DNA from: Candidatus Rokuibacteriota bacterium | Lineage (GTDB): Bacteria > Methylomirabilota > Methylomirabilia > Rokubacteriales > JACPHL01 | Direction of reading: 5' to 3' | NCBI GenBank assembly: GCA_016188625.1 | Contig: JACPHL010000235.1 | Coordinates: forward strand, 1 to 6,026 | DNA length: 6,026 bases | Shown here: positions 1-6,026 of the stretch, piece by piece | Layout: each line of letters opens with the position of its first letter | How positions within the stretch are numbered: the first letter of the stretch is position 1 | Notes under the pieces: generated by a model | Database searches by the model: none | Seen by the model: the letters and a program-made list of their open reading frames with translations, nothing else | Told to the model about the DNA's origin: nothing | Made by a program: the position numbers and the translations under genes

Positions 1-2
1 CG

Positions 3-89
3 GGCCGGCAGTTCGATCCGCGCGTCGTGGAGACGGCGCTGGCCGTTCCCGCGGAGCGCTGGCGGGAGATCCTGGGAGGGGCGGGTTGA
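3..89 (+). CDS. C-terminal end of a probable HD-GYP domain protein (partial, 5' end outside window)
   Basis: Only the last 28 codons are in the window, ending in TGA at 87-89. The peptide begins [20 protein letters not shown] and continues a few residues to the stop. The G-x-Q-F-D-P-x-V-V pattern followed by a short helix with a late W is typical of the last helix of HD-GYP domains, the metal-dependent phosphodiesterases that hydrolyse cyclic di-GMP and often follow a receiver domain. None of the catalytic HD or GYP residues is inside the window, so the call rests on this tail alone. All third codon positions but one are G or C, which supports real coding. The stop lies 47 bases before the next possible start, so it could belong to the same transcript, but nothing links its function to the sugar genes downstream. 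Confidence 0.55.
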   Translation, partial: GRQFDPRVVETALAVPAERWREILGGAG

Positions 90-121
90 GCCGGGCCCGC
101 TGCATCTTCCGCTGGGGGTAC

Positions 122-127
122 GGGAGG
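122..127 (+). promoter_or_regulatory. Ribosome binding site (GGGAGG) for the 19-codon mini-ORF
   Basis: GGGAGG sits nine bases before the ATG at 137 and is a strong anti-16S match. It is the only clear Shine-Dalgarno site ahead of the sugar gene cluster. The dehydrogenase start at 193 has just a G-run (181-186) in front of it, so ribosomes may enter here and reach the dehydrogenase by coupling. Confidence 0.5.
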
Positions 128-136
128 CATGCCATC

Positions 137-196
137 ATGGCCAACGCGCTCCGCGTCGGCGACCACCTGCTGGAGCGGCTGGGGGGCCGGCCATGA
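137..196 (+). CDS. 19-codon mini-ORF overlapping the glucose dehydrogenase start
   Basis: The ORF encodes [19 protein letters not shown] and ends in TGA at 194-196, so stop and next start share ATGA at 193-196. It has a good Shine-Dalgarno site (122-127). Every codon but the last sense codon (CCA) ends in G or C, as in the real genes here. It is too short to name. The first 15 residues look like the N-terminus of thiamine-diphosphate enzymes of the acetolactate synthase / indolepyruvate decarboxylase type (pattern V-G-D/E-Y-L-L-E-R-L), so it may be the stub of a lost gene; this is an impression from memory, not an alignment. It could instead be a coupling leader that brings ribosomes to the dehydrogenase start, or a chance ORF in GC-rich DNA. 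Confidence 0.35.
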   Translation: MANALRVGDHLLERLGGRP

Positions 197-1296
197 AGGC
201 GGTGGCGGTCATTCCGGGCAAGCCCAACAGCATCCACCTCCGGGAGGTGCCCACCCCGACGCTGGCCGACGTCCCGGATGGTCGCGGCGTCCTGGTCAGG
301 GTCCTGCGGGTCGGGGTGGACGGGACGGACCGGGAGATCAACGCCGCGGAGTACGGCGCGCCCCCGCCCGGCGCCGACTACCTGATCCTGGGCCACGAGA
401 GCCTGGGGCGCGTGGAGGCCGTGGGGCCGAAGGTGAGAGAGCTCGCGCCGGGCGACTACGTGGTCGCGTCGGTCAGGCGGCCGGGGTCGAGCCTCTACGA
501 CCGGATCGGGCTCCAGGACATGACCACCGACGACACGTACCTCGAGCGCGGGATCAACCTCCTGCACGGGTTCCTGGCCGAGTACTACGTGGACGCCGCC
601 GAATTCCTCGTCCGGGTGCCGGAGCGGCTCGGGGCCGTGGGGGTCCTGCTGGAGCCGACCACCGTGGCGGAGAAGGCCATCGCTCAGGCCTGGGAGATCC
701 AGCGGCGCCTGCGCGTCTGGCGCCCGCGCCGCGCCGCCGTCCTCGGGACTGGGACCCTGGGCCTGCTCGCCTCCCTCCTGCTGCGGCTGCGCGGCCTGGA
801 GGTGGTGGCCCTGGGGCGGGCCACGCCGCCCTTCCTGAACTCCCGCCTCCTGGAGGAGATCGGGGTGCGGTACCTCAGCACCCGGGCCGTGACGCTGGCC
901 CAGGCCTCGGCCGAGCACGGCCCCTTCGACCTGATCCTGGAGGGGACCGGGTTCTCGCCCCTGGTCTTCGAGGCCATGGAGGTCCTGGGCAAAAACGGGG
1001 TGCTGGCGATGCTGAGCGTCACCGGCGGCGACCGGCGGGTGGAGATCCCGGCCGACCGGATCAACCAGGGGTTCGTCCTCGGCAACAAGGTCGCCTTCGG
1101 CAGCGTCAACGCCAGCCGCGAGGAGTTCGAGCGCGGCGTCCAGGACCTCTCCCAGGCCGAGCTCGCCTATCCCGGCTGGCTCGGGAAGCTCCTCACCCAC
1201 CCCGTCAGGGGCCTGGAGAGCTACGCGGAGCTGATGCGGACGCTCACCGAAGGGGCGGGGGCGATCAAGGTGTTCTGTGAGGTGGCCCCGTGGTGA
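193..1296 (+). CDS. gdh: Glucose 1-dehydrogenase, archaeal-type zinc-dependent medium-chain dehydrogenase
   Basis: The 367-residue product matches in length and motifs the glucose 1-dehydrogenases of Haloferax, Thermoplasma and Sulfolobus, which oxidise beta-D-glucose to gluconolactone in the cytoplasm using NAD(P)+. The N-terminal GroES-like domain has the VGVDGTD motif (D43) and LGHES (H68, E69), and LLEP carries E154. By comparison with the Haloferax enzyme, D43, H68 and E154 are the likely catalytic zinc ligands, with E69 next to them. A Rossmann domain follows, with GTGTLG at 185-190 and VALGR at 205-209; R209 at the end of the second strand fits NADP+ use. NKVAFGSVN (298-306) is another family signature. 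The four structural-zinc cysteines of the Sulfolobus enzyme are absent; the only cysteine is C362, as far as can be read. Residues 94-120, including YLERG, follow the haloarchaeal pattern. The ATG at 193 fits the family N-terminus (MKAVAV). Activity on galactose or other aldoses is possible. Confidence 0.9.
   Translation: MKAVAVIPGKPNSIHLREVPTPTLADVPDGRGVLVRVLRVGVDGTDREINAAEYGAPPPGADYLILGHESLGRVEAVGPKVRELAPGDYVVASVRRPGSSLYDRIGLQDMTTDDTYLERGINLLHGFLAEYYVDAAEFLVRVPERLGAVGVLLEPTTVAEKAIAQAWEIQRRLRVWRPRRAAVLGTGTLGLLASLLLRLRGLEVVALGRATPPFLNSRLLEEIGVRYLSTRAVTLAQASAEHGPFDLILEGTGFSPLVFEAMEVLGKNGVLAMLSVTGGDRRVEIPADRINQGFVLGNKVAFGSVNASREEFERGVQDLSQAELAYPGWLGKLLTHPVRGLESYAELMRTLTEGAGAIKVFCEVAPW
1279..1283 (+). 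promoter_or_regulatory. Ribosome binding site (GAGGT) for the second mini-ORF
   Basis: GAGGT lies inside the end of the dehydrogenase gene, with suitable spacing to two tandem GTG codons (1290 and 1293). Spacing favours GTG 1290, while GTG 1293 gives the four-base GTGA overlap with the dehydrogenase stop. No comparable site precedes the debranching-enzyme start at 1397. Confidence 0.45.
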
Positions 1297-1400
1297 GTCG
1301 GCTTCGCGTCCCGCAGACGATCCTCGCCCTCTGGCTGGCGGCGCTGGCGGCCTGGACGCCGGACCCCGACGGCCACGCCCTCCAGCTGGTCGAGCCGTGA
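1290..1400 (+). CDS. Small hydrophobic ORF (36 codons) wedged between the dehydrogenase and debranching genes
   Basis: From GTG 1290 the product is 36 residues (35 from GTG 1293), ending in TGA at 1398-1400. It begins VVSRLRVPQ, has a hydrophobic stretch [13 protein letters not shown] and ends in a polar tail rich in P and D. The basic start plus hydrophobic core resembles a single membrane segment or a signal peptide, though no clear cleavage site is seen. It uses a third reading frame, different from both neighbours, yet about 94% of its third codon positions are G or C. It has a Shine-Dalgarno site (1279-1283) and overlaps both flanking genes: the dehydrogenase stop at 1294-1296 and the debranching start at 1397-1399. 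I do not recognise a family. It may be a true small membrane protein, the stub of a lost secreted protein, or a coupling leader. A chance ORF cannot be excluded. Confidence 0.45.
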   Translation: MVSRLRVPQTILALWLAALAAWTPDPDGHALQLVEP

Positions 1401-3390
1401 TCGACTTCGGGCGGGAGACCTGCGGGCGGCTCGCGACGGCCGAGGCGCGCGAGTGGCTCTCGACCAACGGGATCGGGGGGTTCGCGTCGGGGACCGTGGC
1501 CGGGACGCTCACGCGGAGGTACCACGGCCTCCTGGTCGCGGCCCTCCGGCCTCCCCTGGGGCGGACCCTCCTGGTCGCCAAGGTGGACGACAGCGTCCAC
1601 TACGACGGGCGCGCCTACCCGCTCTTCGCCAACCGCTGGGCGGACGGCACCGTGGACCCCCGCGGGGAGCGCCACCTGGAGCGCTTCCGGCTCGAGGGGA
1701 CGACCCCGGTGTGGACGTACGCCTGCGCCGACGCGCTCCTGGAGAAGCGCATCTGGATGGAGCACGGCCGCAACACCACCTACATCCTGTACCGGCTCCT
1801 CCGGGCCGGGGGGGCGCTGACGCTCACGCTCAAGGTCCTGGTCAACTACCGCGACTACCACGGGAGCACCCGGGGCGACGGGTGGGTCATGGCCGTGGAG
1901 CGGATCGACGGGGGGCTGCGTGTCGTCCCTTTCGACGGGGCCCGCCCTTTCGTCCTGCTCGCGCCCGGCGCCGGGGTGGAGGCCGCGCACGAGTGGTATC
2001 ACGGCTTCCGGCTTTCCCTGGAGGAGGAGCGTGGCCTGGACTCGAGGGAAGACCATCTGCACGCGGGGACCTTCACGGCCCGGCTCGAGCCGGGGGCGTC
2101 GCTGGCCCTCGTCCTCTCGGCCGAGCCCGGGCCGTCCACTGACGTCGAAGCGGCCTGGGCGCAGCGGCGGAGCCACGAGGAGCAGATCCTCGCGCGCTGG
2201 CGGGGGGCCCTGCCTTCGGGCGTCGAGGCCCCGCCGTGGGTCCGGCAGCTCGTCCTCGCCGCCGACCAGTTCATCGTCCGCCGCCCGCTCCCCGACGACC
2301 CCGACGGGATGTCGGTGATCGCGGGCTACCACTGGTTCGGCGACTGGGGTCGCGACACCATGATCAGCCTCCCGGGGCTGGCCATCGCCACGGGACGGCA
2401 CGAAGCGGCCGCCCGGATCCTCCAGACGTTCGCCCGCTTCGTGGACCGGGGGATGCTCCCCAACCGCTTCCCTGACGCGGGGGAGACGCCGGAATACAAC
2501 ACCGTGGACGCCACGCTCTGGTACTTCGACGCCCTCCGCGAATACCATCGCGCGACCGGCGACGACGGGCTGCTGAAGCAGCTCTTCCCGGTCCTCGAGG
2601 AGATCGTCCGGTGGCACCGCGAGGGCACCCGCTACGGGATCGGCGAGGACCCCGCCGACGGGCTCCTCCGCTCCGGCGAGCCCGGCGTCCAGCTCACGTG
2701 GATGGACGCCAAGGTCGGCGACTGGGTGGTGACGCCGCGGACGGGGAAGGCGGTGGAGGTCAACGCCCTCTGGTACAACGCCCTCCGGTCGATGACGGCC
2801 TTCGCGCGCCGGCTCGGCCGGCCGGCCGCCCGCTGGGACCGGCTGGCGGCCCGCGCGGGGGAGGGGTTCCAGCGCTTCTGGAATGAAGCGGCGGGCTACT
2901 GCTACGACGTGCTCGACGGCCCCGGGGGGAACGACGAGACCCTCCGCCCCAACCAGCTCTTCGCCGTGTCGCTGCCCGAGAGCCCGCTGGATCCCGAGCG
3001 CCGGCGGAAGGTGGTGGAGGCCTGCGCGCGCTACCTCCTGACCTCCTTCGGCCTCCGGAGCCTCGCCCCGGGCCACCCCGACTACAAGGGCCGGTACGCC
3101 GGCGGGGTGTGGGAGCGCGACGGGGCGTACCACCAGGGCACGGTGTGGGCGTGGCTGCTGGGGCCGTTCGCGCGGGCCCACTTCAGGGTCCACGGGGACC
3201 GGGAGGCGGCTCTGGCCTTTCTCGAGCCGATGGCTCACCACCTGGGTGACCACGGGCTGGGGGGCATCGCGGAGATCTTCGACGGCGACCCGCCCTTCGC
3301 CCCGCGCGGCTGCGTCGCCCAGGCGTGGAGCGTCGCCGAGACGCTCCGGGCGTGGCGGGAGATCTCGGGCGCGCCCCGCGAGGACCCGGG

Positions 3391-3394
<4 letters not shown>
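1397..3394 (+). CDS. Glycogen debranching enzyme, amylo-alpha-1,6-glucosidase (GH133 type)
   Basis: The 665-residue product is a bacterial/archaeal-type amylo-alpha-1,6-glucosidase, which hydrolyses alpha-1,6-linked glucosyl stubs on glycogen and releases free glucose. The N-terminal beta-rich domain (about 1-270) carries the hallmarks [18 protein letters not shown] (19-36) and [11 protein letters not shown] (40-50). The C-terminal alpha/alpha-barrel (about 280-655) has [10 protein letters not shown] (313-322), [11 protein letters not shown] (365-375), [15 protein letters not shown] (434-448), [11 protein letters not shown] (517-527), [14 protein letters not shown] (578-591) and a region [10 protein letters not shown]...GCVAQAWS (624-645). 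D437 in TWMD and E626 in AEIFDGD are my candidates for acid and base, inferred from the glucosidase half of eukaryotic debranching enzymes. No 4-alpha-glucanotransferase domain is fused. I chose GTG 1397 because IDFGRETCG matches the family N-terminus; an in-frame ATG at 1277 would add 40 unlike residues overlapping the dehydrogenase gene. The start shares GTGA with the preceding mini-ORF stop and has no clear Shine-Dalgarno site. Confidence 0.9.
3380..3384 (+). promoter_or_regulatory. Ribosome binding site (GAGGA) for the GH63-type glucosidase
   Basis: GAGGA lies six bases before the ATG at 3391, inside the last codons of the debranching gene. Unlike the dehydrogenase and debranching genes, this gene has its own site in addition to the ATGA overlap at 3391-3394. 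It supports ATG 3391 as the start. Confidence 0.55.

Positions 3395-6026
<2,632 letters not shown>

Noticed and set aside
102-132. Imperfect inverted repeat around the ribosome site before the mini-ORF (GCAT..TTCC / GGAGGCATGC)
   Set aside because: Pairing needs mismatches or a bulge, and no T-run follows. It is too weak to call a terminator or a ribosome-site-hiding hairpin.
90-136. Promoter for the sugar gene cluster in the gap after the HD-GYP tail
   Set aside because: I see no convincing -35/-10 pair in this short GC-rich gap; transcription may start further upstream or use an unrecognised promoter.
129-1280. A 383-codon + strand frame overlapping the dehydrogenase gene
   Set aside because: It is rich in R, G, P and A with no motifs, a shifted-frame shadow of the GC-rich dehydrogenase gene, whose own frame shows clear family motifs.
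1277-1396. N-terminal extension of the debranching enzyme from ATG 1277
   Set aside because: The added 40 residues (R, P, G-rich) do not fit the family, overlap the dehydrogenase gene and mini-ORF, and the family N-terminus matches the GTG at 1397.
1265-3253. A 662-codon open frame on the - strand opposite the debranching gene
   Set aside because: The same register-aligned antisense effect applies, since the sense gene lacks TTA, CTA and TCA codons over this span. No domain is visible in the antisense product.

Overview
This is a GC-rich window (roughly 70% G+C, nearly every codon ending in G or C) from a bacterium. The best pointer to Bacteria is the end of what looks like an HD-GYP signalling protein at the left edge. 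The lineage cannot be fixed from this sequence; the base composition and gene types would suit GC-rich soil or subsurface bacteria. All supported genes lie on the + strand.

Layout. Positions 3-89 hold the last 28 codons of a probable HD-GYP domain protein. After a short gap with a good ribosome binding site comes a 19-codon mini-ORF (137-196). It overlaps by four bases (ATGA) the start of an archaeal-type, zinc-dependent glucose 1-dehydrogenase (193-1296). A second mini-ORF with a hydrophobic core (1290-1400, GTG start) follows. It overlaps the dehydrogenase stop and, again by four bases (GTGA), the start of a GH133-type glycogen debranching alpha-1,6-glucosidase (1397-3394). The debranching gene overlaps by four bases (ATGA, 3391-3394) a large GH63 / MGH1-like glucosidase gene. 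That gene is open to the right edge with 878 complete codons visible and must end just outside. No stretch over 300 bases lacks a gene, and no RNA gene, mobile element, CRISPR array or convincing terminator is visible.

How the genes may work together. This is an inference from family knowledge. A GH133 debranching enzyme cuts alpha-1,6-linked glucosyl stubs and releases free glucose, and a GH63-type enzyme also releases a free sugar. Glucose dehydrogenase oxidises free glucose to gluconolactone without prior phosphorylation. The cluster therefore reads as a cassette that turns a storage glucan or compatible solute into oxidised glucose, feeding gluconate or Entner-Doudoroff-type metabolism. 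The unbroken chain of four-base overlaps indicates one transcript with translational coupling.

The most unusual point is the translation layout. The two genes with no clear Shine-Dalgarno site (the dehydrogenase and the debranching enzyme) are each entered through a mini-ORF that has a clear one.
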